Shown piece by piece: positions 49,706 through 58,399 of a stretch of DNA of 64,000 nt. The number at the start of each line of letters is the position of its first letter. Position 1 is the stretch's first letter. The notes under the pieces were generated by a model, which was not told where the DNA came from, searched no databases, and saw only the letters and a list, made by a program, of their open reading frames with translations. Position numbers and translations under genes: made by a program. Location: NCBI GenBank assembly GCA_045586405.1, contig JAZNAG010000089.1:1-64000 (forward strand), read 5' to 3'. The stretch comes from SIG607 sp045586405 (GTDB lineage Bacteria > Bacillota > Clostridia > Oscillospirales > Acutalibacteraceae).

Positions 49706-49840
49706 TACTTTAGCACTTTAAAGCGAAAATGTCAACAAAAAAACCGCATTTTTAGAAATATTTTCAAAAAACACTTGACAAATGTGCTTTAAAGTGTTAA
49801 AGTGTATGCATACAATTCATCGCTTTAAAACACTAAAGCG
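49706..49840. promoter_or_regulatory. three 20-bp operator copies in the divergent promoter region
   Basis: Sites at 49706-49725 (inverted), 49785-49804 and 49821-49840 share the pattern (C/T)GCTTTAAA-N3-(C/T)TAAAG(C/T)(A/G). Site 3 is a near-perfect palindrome with 8-bp arms TCGCTTTA/TAAAGCGA. Site 2 covers the spacer and -10 of the symporter promoter (TTGACA 49775-49780, N17, TAAAGT 49798-49803). Site 1 overlaps the -35 of the ligase promoter (TATAAT at plus 49696-49701). A dimeric repressor or activator must bind here; no regulator gene is adjacent. Confidence 0.75.
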
Positions 49841-49855
49841 AAAAGGATGATAAAA

Positions 49856-51415
49856 ATGACACCGACTATGATGATAACAATTCCTATGCTCATTTGCTTT
49901 TTCGGGCTTATGATAGGCGTAGGTCTTTACTGCAGAAAACACGCCACAAATGTTGACGGCTTTGTACTGGGCGGCAGAAGCGTAGGCCCCTGGCTTACCG
50001 CCTTTGCTTTTGGAACCTCTTATTTTTCGGCAGTTATTTTCGTGGGTTATGCGGGTCAGTTCGGTTGGAACTTCGGTCTCGCTTCTACCTGGATAGGCCT
50101 TGGCAACGCCTTTATCGGCTCTCTGCTTGCCTGGGTGGTACTTGGCAGAAGAACAAGGGTTATGACTCAGCATTTAGGCTCAAAAACTATGCCCGACTTC
50201 TTTGAAAAAAGATATGACAGCAAAACCCTTAAGGTTATAGCTTCCTTTATAGTTTTTATTTTCCTTATTCCTTATACCGCATCTCTTTATAACGGTCTTT
50301 CTTCACTTTTTAGTAATGTATTTAACATTGATTACTGGGTAATCGTTGTCGTAATGTCGGTGCTGACAGGCGTATACGTTATCTTCGGCGGCTATATGGC
50401 AACCGCCATTAACGATTTTATTCAGGGCATAATTATGCTTGGCGGTATTATTGCCGTCATCGCCTCGGTTCTTGTTAAAAACGGCGGCTTTAATGCGGCT
50501 GTTGAGGCGCTGGGTGTTAAGGCCGGCAGTCAGTACACCTCAATGTTCGGACCTAACCCTATTTTCCTTTTCTTTGTTGTAATGCTTACCTCCCTCGGTA
50601 CCTGGGGACTTCCTCAGATGGTGGGTAAATTCTATTCTATAAAGGACGAAAGTTCGATTAAAAAGGGTACAATTATCTCTACCGTGTTTGCTACTATAGT
50701 GGCAGGCGGATGTTATTTCCTCGGCGGTTTCGGTAAACTTTATGAACCCGTTATGAAAAACGGCAAGGTGCTGTTCGATTCAATTATTCCTAAAATGATG
50801 AGTGAACTTTCCCCCGTAATTGTTTCGCTTGTTATAGTTTTGGTACTTTCAGCGTCAATGTCCACCCTTTCTTCTCTTGTGCTGACTTCTTCTTCTACTC
50901 TTGCGCTTGATGTTGTAAAACCCGCCTGTAAAGGTGGAATGAGCGACAAAAAGAGCGTACTGGTTATGCGTGTGTTTATAGTCTTCTTTATTATGATTTC
51001 GGCTATAATTGCCATTCTTAAAGACACAATATGGTCTGACTCTGTGTTCATTCCTCAGATGATGGGCGTTTCCTGGGGTGCGCTGGCAGGAGCTTTCCTT
51101 GCTCCCTTTATGTACGGTCTTTACTGGAAGAAAACCACCAAAGCCGCCGTACTTACCAGCTTCGTTTTCGGCGTAGGTCTTGAAACGGTACAGCTTCTTA
51201 TAGGCGTGGGACTTATAAATGTTGCAAACGTTCCCGTACTTAACTTTGTTTTTGCAAACTCGCTCTATTCAGGTGTTTTTGCAATGCTCGGCGGTATTGT
51301 TTTAGTACCTGTTGTAAGCCTGTTCACAAAGAAAACTTTGCCTTCTGACATAGACGAAAAATTTTCTTGTTATGACCAAAAGGTTGTAACCAGTATAAAG
51401 GAAACTTTAGGATAA
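49856..51415 (+). CDS. sodium:solute symporter family protein
   Basis: A 519-residue SSS-family transporter with about 13 membrane segments. Text such as DGFVLGGRSVGPWLTAFAFGTSYFSAVIFVGYAG is split across the first helices, and GGYMATAINDFIQGIIMLGG and SASMSTLSSLVLTSSSTLALDV are family marks, the last holding the Na+ site Ser/Thr. I chose ATG 49856 for spacing from AAAAGG. It is divergent from the aryl-acid operon and shares its operators, so an organic acid is its likely cargo (inference). Confidence 0.9.
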   Translation: MTPTMMITIPMLICFFGLMIGVGLYCRKHATNVDGFVLGGRSVGPWLTAFAFGTSYFSAVIFVGYAGQFGWNFGLASTWIGLGNAFIGSLLAWVVLGRRTRVMTQHLGSKTMPDFFEKRYDSKTLKVIASFIVFIFLIPYTASLYNGLSSLFSNVFNIDYWVIVVVMSVLTGVYVIFGGYMATAINDFIQGIIMLGGIIAVIASVLVKNGGFNAAVEALGVKAGSQYTSMFGPNPIFLFFVVMLTSLGTWGLPQMVGKFYSIKDESSIKKGTIISTVFATIVAGGCYFLGGFGKLYEPVMKNGKVLFDSIIPKMMSELSPVIVSLVIVLVLSASMSTLSSLVLTSSSTLALDVVKPACKGGMSDKKSVLVMRVFIVFFIMISAIIAILKDTIWSDSVFIPQMMGVSWGALAGAFLAPFMYGLYWKKTTKAAVLTSFVFGVGLETVQLLIGVGLINVANVPVLNFVFANSLYSGVFAMLGGIVLVPVVSLFTKKTLPSDIDEKFSCYDQKVVTSIKETLG

Positions 51416-51418
51416 AAT

Positions 51419-51447
51419 AAAGGGTTGTCAAAGCTGACAACCCTTTT
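51419..51447. terminator. bidirectional terminator
   Basis: 11-12 bp stem AAAGGGTTGTCA/TGACAACCCTTTT between the convergent symporter and birA genes; it overlaps the birA stop. Confidence 0.85.
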
Positions 51448-52186
51448 AAATTTGTAATGAAACCTCACCCGCAAAAAGAGTGAAGGTATCGTTTTCGGTT
51501 TTTATTATTATTTCGGCATTATCGTTTATATCCATTACCGTGCCTATATATTCTTTATCGTCCTTTACAAAAGAAACCCTTTTGTTTTTAAGCATAGATT
51601 TTTCTCGGTAAAGCCGCATATAATTTTTACTTGGCAAGGTATCATAAATATCAAAAAACTCCCCAATAATATTTTCTGTAAGTTCTTCTTTTATATCGAC
51701 CTTTTCTTCAAAAAGGCTACCCGCTTTGTCTTTTATATCAGCAGGGAAGCCTTTTGTGTAAAGGTTTATGCCGATACCAAGCACTATATAATCAAGGTTT
51801 TGCCCACCGGGTTTAAACCCTGCCTCGCAAAGTATACCGCAAACCTTTTTACTGTCAAGATATATGTCATTGACCCATTTTATAAGGCTTTTTTTACCCG
51901 TTATTTTATCAATGGCGTTGCTTACTGCAACGGCGGCGGCGGTGGTTATTAGAATACAGTCTTCTGCGTTTATATCAGGGGTAAGCAGAAGGCTCATATA
52001 TATACCGCTGTCCTTTGGCGAATAAAAACTGCGGGAGAGTCTGCCTTTGCCGCTGCTTTGCTCGTTTGCAATAACAAGGGCTGTTTTTTCGCCCTCTTCT
52101 GCCAACCGTTTGCACTGAGTATTGGTAGAATCTATTATATCGTACCGATAAACTTTAAGGTTATGTTTTGAGTTTATTTTTCTCAC
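51446..52186 (-). CDS. birA: biotin--[acetyl-CoA-carboxylase] ligase
   Basis: A 246-residue class I biotin protein ligase. Biotin/ATP motif SSGKGRLSRSFYSP (GRGRRGR-like), LLIKWVNDIYL-type SLIKWVNDIYLDSKKVCGIL and a C-terminal SH3-like cap are present. The N-terminal HTH found in regulatory BirA proteins is absent, so this one is an enzyme only and does not repress transcription. Confidence 0.93.
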   Translation of the reverse strand: MRKINSKHNLKVYRYDIIDSTNTQCKRLAEEGEKTALVIANEQSSGKGRLSRSFYSPKDSGIYMSLLLTPDINAEDCILITTAAAVAVSNAIDKITGKKSLIKWVNDIYLDSKKVCGILCEAGFKPGGQNLDYIVLGIGINLYTKGFPADIKDKAGSLFEEKVDIKEELTENIIGEFFDIYDTLPSKNYMRLYREKSMLKNKRVSFVKDDKEYIGTVMDINDNAEIIIKTENDTFTLFAGEVSLQI

Positions 52187-52255
52187 CTCACAAAAGTATT
52201 TTATAATATTTTAACCGTAAGGTAAAGAAAATTTTTATTAAAAATCATAAAACAC

Positions 52256-52284
52256 TTTACAAATGCAAAAGAAGATGCTATAAT
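52256..52284 (+). promoter_or_regulatory. promoter of the sortase substrate gene
   Basis: TTTACA (52256-52261), 17-bp spacer, TATAAT (52279-52284). Confidence 0.65.
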
Positions 52285-52322
52285 AATTATAACTAAAAAT
52301 ATCTCTTTATGGAGGGGTTAAA

Positions 52323-52898
52323 ATGAAAAAGTTTATTGCAATGGTTTTGGCTGTAGTTCTCGTACTTTCATTTTCTGTATCTGCGTTTGCTCTCAAGAGC
52401 CCCGGCGGAACTGTTTTCCACGAAGTAATTATAAACAGAACTAATACCGGCGCAAGCTCTGAAACTGCAGAGCGTGTTACCGTTAAAGAAAACGGAGATC
52501 TAGCCCTTGTTCCTGTTGAAAACGATGATAAAGACTTTGAAGGTTGGAAATTCTATAAGCCTGATATGAGCGAAGCTGAAATCGGTAAAGACTTTGAAAT
52601 CGTAACTATCGTTAAAAAAGACGGCACTGCTGCTGTTAAGGGTACCGACTACGAAATAGTAGATAACCACGTTGTTCCCAAAGATGGCAAATATATCACC
52701 GTAATCATTAAACCTATTGCTGATACCGTATATGTATCTGAGGTTTACAAAGATGTTAAGATTGAATTTAACGTTCCTGACGGAACTATTAATTCACCCG
52801 TAACCGGTATGAGCCTTTCTGTAATTATGATGCTTGTAGCCGTTGTTCTCGGCGGTGCAGCTTTAATGGTTGTTTCTCGCAAGAAGGTAGAAGCATAA
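52323..52898 (+). CDS. secreted protein with SPVTG sortase signal
   Basis: A 191-residue surface protein. Signal peptide about 1-23 (KKFIAMVLAVVLVLSFSV, cleavage near AFA). The middle 130 residues are a polar beta-rich domain. The C terminus has NSPVTG (157-162), a hydrophobic helix and the positive tail SRKKVEA, the three-part sorting signal. The motif SPxTG matches what class B sortases of Clostridioides accept. Sortase B is the next gene. No adhesin domain is recognised. Confidence 0.78.
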   Translation: MKKFIAMVLAVVLVLSFSVSAFALKSPGGTVFHEVIINRTNTGASSETAERVTVKENGDLALVPVENDDKDFEGWKFYKPDMSEAEIGKDFEIVTIVKKDGTAAVKGTDYEIVDNHVVPKDGKYITVIIKPIADTVYVSEVYKDVKIEFNVPDGTINSPVTGMSLSVIMMLVAVVLGGAALMVVSRKKVEA

Positions 52899-52914
52899 TT
52901 TTAAAACCGATATT

Positions 52915-52945
52915 TACCCACTCCTTTTGGGGTGGGTATTTTTTA
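52915..52945 (+). terminator. terminator after the SPVTG protein gene
   Basis: 10-bp stem TACCCACTCC/GGGGTGGGTA with one G-T pair, TTTT loop and T tract. Confidence 0.8.
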
Positions 52946-52952
52946 TCTCTAT

Positions 52953-52981
52953 TTGACACTAAAATGTTAATATGGTATACT
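52953..52981 (+). promoter_or_regulatory. promoter of the sortase-LCP operon
   Basis: TTGACA (52953-52958), 17-bp spacer, TATACT (52976-52981). Confidence 0.75.
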
Positions 52982-53006
52982 TTTAAACAGAAAAGGAGAT
53001 GATAAA

Positions 53007-53750
53007 ATGGAAAAACGAAAAGCGCTGTTTGTAACCGGCGCGGTTGTTTTTACTCTCGGTATGATAGCGCTTTGCATCAGCCTTTATATCTTCTTTTTTG
53101 GTCCCGAGCCCGAGCCGACGGTATCAGAACCATCTTCTTCGGCTTCGCAGCCCGAGCTTCCCGACAATCCCATAGATTTTGCCGCCTTAAAGGCTCAAAA
53201 CGATGATATTTATGCCTGGATAAAAATTCCCGGAACAAGTGTTGATTATGCTGTGCTTCAAAGTAATGACGAACCTGAGGATTATTATCTTAACCATAAC
53301 ATAGAGGGTAAATACGAATTTGCGGGCTGTATTTATTCACAGATGTTAAATGCAAAAGACTTTTCTGATCCCAATACCATTCTTTATGGCCATAATATGA
53401 ACAACGGCTCTATGTTTGCCACTCTTCATAAATTCAGAAAAAAAGATTTTTTTGATAACAATAAATATATTTACATTTATACACCGGGGCATATACTGAC
53501 CTATGAAATATATTCGGCATACCGTTTTGACAGCCGTCATATTCTTTATGCCTTTGACCTTAAAAACAAAGAGATTTTTGCAGAATATATTGAAATGACC
53601 AAAAATCCCAAATCCACCATTGTTAATGTTCGAAAAGAGACACAGGTAACGGCAGATGATAAAATCATTACTCTGAGCACCTGCATAACTAACGACAACT
53701 ACAGATATTTAGTTCAGGGGGTTCTTATAGATGATCAACCCACAAAATAG
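53007..53750 (+). CDS. srtB: class B sortase
   Basis: A 247-residue transpeptidase with one N-terminal membrane anchor (8-31), a low-complexity Pro/Glu/Ser linker (32-52) and the sortase barrel. Catalytic residues are H129 (YGHN), C226 (TLSTC) and R233 (NYRYLV). The spacing and the long insert before the Cys are class B. It would anchor the SPVTG protein encoded just upstream to peptidoglycan. Its stop lies inside the next gene (20-nt overlap). Confidence 0.92.
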   Translation: MEKRKALFVTGAVVFTLGMIALCISLYIFFFGPEPEPTVSEPSSSASQPELPDNPIDFAALKAQNDDIYAWIKIPGTSVDYAVLQSNDEPEDYYLNHNIEGKYEFAGCIYSQMLNAKDFSDPNTILYGHNMNNGSMFATLHKFRKKDFFDNNKYIYIYTPGHILTYEIYSAYRFDSRHILYAFDLKNKEIFAEYIEMTKNPKSTIVNVRKETQVTADDKIITLSTCITNDNYRYLVQGVLIDDQPTK

Positions 53751-54804
53751 TAAAGCGAAGTTAAAAAAACCAATGAAAAAAGGTAAAAAAATCGTTTTGG
53801 CGATAGCTATAGCCTTGCTTTCGGTGGCTTTTGCGGTTGTTGTTTTGATTACTTCACTGCTTTATTTCGGTAAAAGAGCATCTACGGGCGATGATGTTAT
53901 AATGACTCCTACCGATAATTTGGCAACACAGGTAGAAGACGATAATACCGTAACCTACAACGGCAAAAAATATAAGTATAACAGCAATATATCAACAATT
54001 TTGTGTATAGGTGTAGATAACACCAAAAGGCAGAGCGGCGGCGCCTTCGTTACAGGCAGAGCAGGACAGGCCGATGCCATTTATTTAATAGTTACAGATA
54101 CCTCTACCAGTAAAATAGATATAATAGGAATACCCAGAGACAGTATGGTAGATATTGATATTTATTCCTCTGCGGGTACCTTTATAGGCAGTGAAAAAAA
54201 GCAGATTTGTCTTTCCTTTGCTTATGGCGACGGTAAACATAAAAGCGCTGAGAACACCGCAAAGGCAGTCTCCCGCTTTCTTTACGGGATGCCTGTAAAT
54301 TCTTATTTTGCAGTTGACGATAAAACTATTGAAGTTCTGCATAATGCGGTAGGAAATATGACGGTTATTCCTAACGAAACAATTGAAAATTATGGTATAA
54401 AATTTTATAAGGACCAGCCCTTTACCGTTACCGGCAGTAACGCCTTCGCCTATCTGCAAAGCCGTAACGATAAAACAGCTGATGCAAGTCTTTTGCGCCT
54501 TGAAAGGCAGACCGATTATCTGCAAAAATATTTTAAAGAGGTAATACAAAGGTCTAAAAATGATATAACCTTTCCCGTAAAGCTTTATAACAAAATCAGC
54601 AAAAATGCAATTACCGATATAAATGTTAGTAAAATCACCTATCATATTTCGTCGACAATGAAAAACAAGAAAAACATTGAAGCGGAATTTGTAAATATAA
54701 AAGGTGAGCAGACGGTGGGCGAAAATTCCTTTGCGGAATTTTATCCTGACGAAAACGAACTTTTTGAAACAGTGCTTAGTATCTTCTATAAAGAAACAGA
54801 GTAA
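53731..54804 (+). CDS. LCP family cell-wall polymer ligase
   Basis: A 357-residue LytR-CpsA-Psr protein that joins teichoic acid or capsule to peptidoglycan. A basic N terminus is followed by one membrane segment (about 20-45), then STILCIGVDN, TSKIDIIGIPRDSMVDI with the catalytic Arg, and AFAYLQSRNDKTADASLLRLERQ with the later Arg residues that hold the lipid pyrophosphate. Coupled to srtB by overlap, so surface anchoring of protein and polymer may be made together. Confidence 0.92.
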   Translation: MINPQNSKAKLKKPMKKGKKIVLAIAIALLSVAFAVVVLITSLLYFGKRASTGDDVIMTPTDNLATQVEDDNTVTYNGKKYKYNSNISTILCIGVDNTKRQSGGAFVTGRAGQADAIYLIVTDTSTSKIDIIGIPRDSMVDIDIYSSAGTFIGSEKKQICLSFAYGDGKHKSAENTAKAVSRFLYGMPVNSYFAVDDKTIEVLHNAVGNMTVIPNETIENYGIKFYKDQPFTVTGSNAFAYLQSRNDKTADASLLRLERQTDYLQKYFKEVIQRSKNDITFPVKLYNKISKNAITDINVSKITYHISSTMKNKKNIEAEFVNIKGEQTVGENSFAEFYPDENELFETVLSIFYKETE

Positions 54805-54807
54805 AGA

Positions 54808-54836
54808 AAAACCCTTGAGTTATCCTCAAGGGTTTT
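54808..54836. terminator. bidirectional terminator
   Basis: Perfect 12-bp stem AAAACCCTTGAG/CTCAAGGGTTTT between convergent genes. Confidence 0.88.
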
Positions 54837-54838
54837 AA

Positions 54839-55528
54839 TTATTCGTCTGCCGTTTCTGCTGTTTTTTTAGGCGGTCTGCCGCGGCGCTTTGGAGCAGGCT
54901 TGCTTTCTTCCTTTAATTCTTGCTGAAGCTTTAGAAGTATTGCCTTGTGGCGTTTTTCTTCTGCTTCCTCTTGTTCTATCAGCTCATTATAAACCGAAAG
55001 CTTGTATTCATACCATAAATGCTCAATAAAATAAGCAAATATGTAGATTATGGGCAAGAAAATTATTGATATTATAGCGGCAAGAATAAAGTCGGGCAGT
55101 TTAGAGTTAAAAAACAACTGCTCACCGATATCAACATTGCTGAGTAAAGAACTGCAGGAACAGGCTATGGTTGTAATAACAGCAAAAATTGCCGAGTAAA
55201 TAAGTGCGCTCTTTTTGTAAAAAGCGTTGCGCTTTTTCTTATCAACCGGGCTATCCCCTGTGGGCAGAGGATTTCCGTCATTATCGCAAGGAAGTTGGTC
55301 GGTGTTAAAAAGTTTTTTAAGAATACCGTAAACAGAAAAAATAAGAAACAATAAAATTATTTCCCATGTGCAACCTGCTTTTTCAAACTTTACCTTGTAG
55401 ATAATCTCTGCAATAAGGTAGAGATAAGTAAAGCAAAGGGTTATGGCAGAAGCCTTGAAATTAAGCTTCAAACGCTTAAACAGCGGCAGGGGAGATAAGT
55501 TTATTTTTTTAAAGTTTGGTATTTTCAT
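54839..55528 (-). CDS. membrane protein of unknown function with AT-hook-like tail
   Basis: A 229-residue protein with about four membrane segments (near 29-45, 58-72, 110-130 and 150-170). A cytoplasmic C-terminal helix rich in Glu and Lys (about 178-210) leads to PKRRGRPPKK, which contains the RGRP core of AT-hook DNA-binding peptides. I do not recognise a family. It is downstream of nadE on the same strand (52 nt), possibly the last gene of that operon. Confidence 0.6.
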   Translation of the reverse strand: MKIPNFKKINLSPLPLFKRLKLNFKASAITLCFTYLYLIAEIIYKVKFEKAGCTWEIILLFLIFSVYGILKKLFNTDQLPCDNDGNPLPTGDSPVDKKKRNAFYKKSALIYSAIFAVITTIACSCSSLLSNVDIGEQLFFNSKLPDFILAAIISIIFLPIIYIFAYFIEHLWYEYKLSVYNELIEQEEAEEKRHKAILLKLQQELKEESKPAPKRRGRPPKKTAETADE

Positions 55529-55580
55529 TTTACCCGTCTCCTAAAACATAAAGGTGGTTTTTTCACAAAACAATAGCAAA

Positions 55581-57431
55581 TTAAAGTTCTTCAGCCTCAG
55601 CCATAAACAGTGTATACGCGGCATCGCTCGGCATAGAAAGGTCGCCTCTGGGCGAAAGACTTACAGAGCCTATTTTTGCGCCGTCAGGAAGGCAAGAACG
55701 TTTGAACTGTTGGGTAACAAAGCGCTTCACAAAGTTTTTAAGCCACTTCTTTATAGTATCGGCATCATAACTGTCACCAAGGGCATAAAGAGCAAGGCGG
55801 TAAATCTTTTTTGGCGAAAAACCAAAACGGCAGAAATAATAAATAAAGAAATCGTGAAGCTCGTAAGGACCTACAAGGTCTTCGGTTTTCTGAGAAATTT
55901 CACCGTTTTCTTCTGCCGGTAAAAGTTCAGGGGAAACAGGGGTATCAACAATATCAAAAAGCACCCTTGAAAGCTCACCCTCGCTGTTTTTGGCAACATA
56001 AGAAACAATGCTTTTTATAAAGGTTTTTGGAACCCCTGCGTTTACACCGTACATAGACATGTGGTCACCGTTATAGGTTGCCCAGCCAAGCGCCAGTTCG
56101 GACAAATCGCCTGTGCCGACTACAAAGCCCGAATATTTACCTGCAAGGTCCATAAGTATTTGTGTGCGCTCTCTCGCCTGAGCATTTTCATAGGTTAAAT
56201 CGTGAATATTTATATCGTGACCGATATCCTCAAAATGCTGTTTTACCGCAGAGGTAATGTTAACCTCTTTAAAGGTAACACCAAGAAGACCGCATAAAAT
56301 TTCAGCATTGGTTTTTGTTCTTTTGGTGGTGCCGAAACAGGGCATAGTTACGGCAATTATATCGCTTCTTTTTCTGCCCAGCTTATCCATAGCCTTTGCG
56401 CATACAAGAAGAGCCAAGGTGCTGTCAAGACCGCCCGAAATACCTATTACTACACTTTTTGCAAAGGTGTGTTCAATACGCTTTTTAAGCCCTGCCGCCT
56501 GAATATTAAGGGCGGTTTCAATACGGGCGTTAAGCTCCGCTTTGTTTTCGGGAATAAAAGGATTTTTTCTAACGGGTCTTGTTAAAACTGTTTGGCAAAG
56601 GCTTGAGTCAAAAAAAACCGTACCGTCATAATCGGTAAAATAGCCGTTTTTGGCTCTATCACTGCAAAGCGCAGAAACGTCTATTTCGCTTACCAAAATA
56701 TCGGTATCGTCAAGAGGGGTGTTTTCACTTAAAATTTTACCTCTTTCACCTATAACAAGGTGACCGGAGTAAACCTGATTAGTGGTAGATTCACCCTCAC
56801 CGCAGGAAGCAGAAATTATTCCGCAGATGTTTTTATAGCTGTCTGCCTTTATAAGCGTTCTTCTCATTTCGTCAGCGCCCAGCGTTTCGGCAGAAGCGCA
56901 AAGCTGTGCCATAATAACGGGACAGGCAAAAATATCTGCATTTTCGCCAAAGGTAACGCCGAAAGCAAAATCATCGAAAGCGCCACAGCGAAAAACAATA
57001 TCCTCGCCAAAGGGAACACAGTTTTCAAAAAGCGTAACAGTGTCGGTATCAGGAATAAGATTTGAAAAAATATCGCTTTTCTGTGTAGCGGGAACAACGC
57101 CTAAAACACAGCCGCCGTTTATAACCACAGCACAGCTTATCAGCTTGCCGTCGGTCTTAACGGGCATACCGATAACAGTAACAATATCGGTGTTTTCGGT
57201 TTCTTTTAAAATAAGAGAAAGTCCGTCCAAAGCACCTTTAAGCAAGGTGTCGTTATAAAACAGACTGCCGCAGGAAGCACCGGTTAAACAAAGCTCCGGC
57301 AAAACAAGAAGCTTTACGCCCATATCCTTTGCTTTGTTTATAAGTTTTATTATTTCGGCGGTGTTTGCTACGGTGTCGGCAACGCGGGTTTTTATTTTAC
57401 CTGCGCCAACCTTTATAAATCCGTCTTTCAT
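55581..57431 (-). CDS. nadE: glutamine-dependent NAD+ synthetase
   Basis: A 616-residue enzyme for the final step of NAD synthesis. The N-terminal nitrilase-type glutaminase domain (about 1-270) has LLVLPELCLTG as Glu motif, a Lys/Cys site in AVSVN-like stretches and ISASCGEGEST; the C-terminal ATP-pyrophosphatase domain has VIGISGGLDSTLALLV and TGDLSELALGWATYNGDH. Length fits the large, glutamine-using form. Cytoplasmic. Confidence 0.94.
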   Translation of the reverse strand: MKDGFIKVGAGKIKTRVADTVANTAEIIKLINKAKDMGVKLLVLPELCLTGASCGSLFYNDTLLKGALDGLSLILKETENTDIVTVIGMPVKTDGKLISCAVVINGGCVLGVVPATQKSDIFSNLIPDTDTVTLFENCVPFGEDIVFRCGAFDDFAFGVTFGENADIFACPVIMAQLCASAETLGADEMRRTLIKADSYKNICGIISASCGEGESTTNQVYSGHLVIGERGKILSENTPLDDTDILVSEIDVSALCSDRAKNGYFTDYDGTVFFDSSLCQTVLTRPVRKNPFIPENKAELNARIETALNIQAAGLKKRIEHTFAKSVVIGISGGLDSTLALLVCAKAMDKLGRKRSDIIAVTMPCFGTTKRTKTNAEILCGLLGVTFKEVNITSAVKQHFEDIGHDINIHDLTYENAQARERTQILMDLAGKYSGFVVGTGDLSELALGWATYNGDHMSMYGVNAGVPKTFIKSIVSYVAKNSEGELSRVLFDIVDTPVSPELLPAEENGEISQKTEDLVGPYELHDFFIYYFCRFGFSPKKIYRLALYALGDSYDADTIKKWLKNFVKRFVTQQFKRSCLPDGAKIGSVSLSPRGDLSMPSDAAYTLFMAEAEEL

Positions 57432-57464
57432 ATATTTCTGCCTTTCATACTTTATGTATATATT

Positions 57465-58388
57465 TTAAGACTCTGTCTTCTTAAAGTCAAGCCAATATAT
57501 TATATCGGCAATTACCTTTTCTCTGCAAAAATCGTTAAGTATTTCGTGCCTTGCGCCGTCATACAGTTTATAAGAAATATTGTACCTATTTTCCTTTAAA
57601 AGCAGACTGTTTATTTTGTCGGTACCCTTTGACTTATCGCCAACAGGGTCAAGACTGCCTGAAACAATAAAAACAGGAAGTCCTTTTGGCAGCGACTTAA
57701 ACCATTTTTTAGAGTTACTGTCTTTATTCATACGAATAAGGTCGTTCATAGCGCTGACCGAAAACTTAAAGGTGCAATATTTATCGCCTAAATACTTCTG
57801 TCTTACTTCATCGTTTGAGGTGAGCCAGCCGTTTTTCTCACTGAAAGATTTATTGTATGAGCCAAAAGCCATTTTGTCCACAAGCTTTGAAATGTAACGG
57901 GGGCCTTTAAAGGCGGCAATAACCTTCGTTATAAAAAGGCCTATGTTTGCAAGGGGGTTGGCGGCGCCGCTGCCCATCATAATATAACCCGAAAGGCCGT
58001 CACCGTATTTTTGACAATAAAGTCTTGTAATAAAAGAGCCCATACTGTGCCCGAAAAGATAATGCTCTTTATCTTTATACATTTCCTTTACGGCAAGATA
58101 AACCCGTCTTACATCTTCGACCAGAAAATCGGCACCGCCCCTTTTGGCTATAAAACCAAGCTCACTGTCGTCATTAACGCTTTTGCCGTGACCGAGATTA
58201 TCGTGGATAAAGCAAAGGTAACCTTTTTCGCAAAGGCTTCTTAAAAAATCGTTGTATCTTTCAAGGTGTTCGGTCATTCCGTGAACAGCCTGAAAAAGCG
58301 CAACTATTTCTCCGTCGGGTATAAATAGCTTACAGTTCAGATTATGAATGCCGTCGCTGGATAGTACCGTTATGTATTTTTCCGTCAT
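57465..58388 (-). CDS. alpha/beta hydrolase, monoacylglycerol lipase-like
   Basis: A 307-residue serine hydrolase (Hydrolase_4 family). The oxyanion region is FQAVHGMTEHLERY, the nucleophile elbow YLFGHSMGSFITRLY (Ser in GHSMG), the acid Asp is in VSGSLDPVGD and the His in GARHEILND. Relatives release glycerol from monoacylglycerol or act as lysophospholipases. Its position 11 nt after glpK makes a glycerolipid substrate plausible. Confidence 0.87.
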   Translation of the reverse strand: MTEKYITVLSSDGIHNLNCKLFIPDGEIVALFQAVHGMTEHLERYNDFLRSLCEKGYLCFIHDNLGHGKSVNDDSELGFIAKRGGADFLVEDVRRVYLAVKEMYKDKEHYLFGHSMGSFITRLYCQKYGDGLSGYIMMGSGAANPLANIGLFITKVIAAFKGPRYISKLVDKMAFGSYNKSFSEKNGWLTSNDEVRQKYLGDKYCTFKFSVSAMNDLIRMNKDSNSKKWFKSLPKGLPVFIVSGSLDPVGDKSKGTDKINSLLLKENRYNISYKLYDGARHEILNDFCREKVIADIIYWLDFKKTES

Positions 58389-58399
58389 AATTATTTCTC

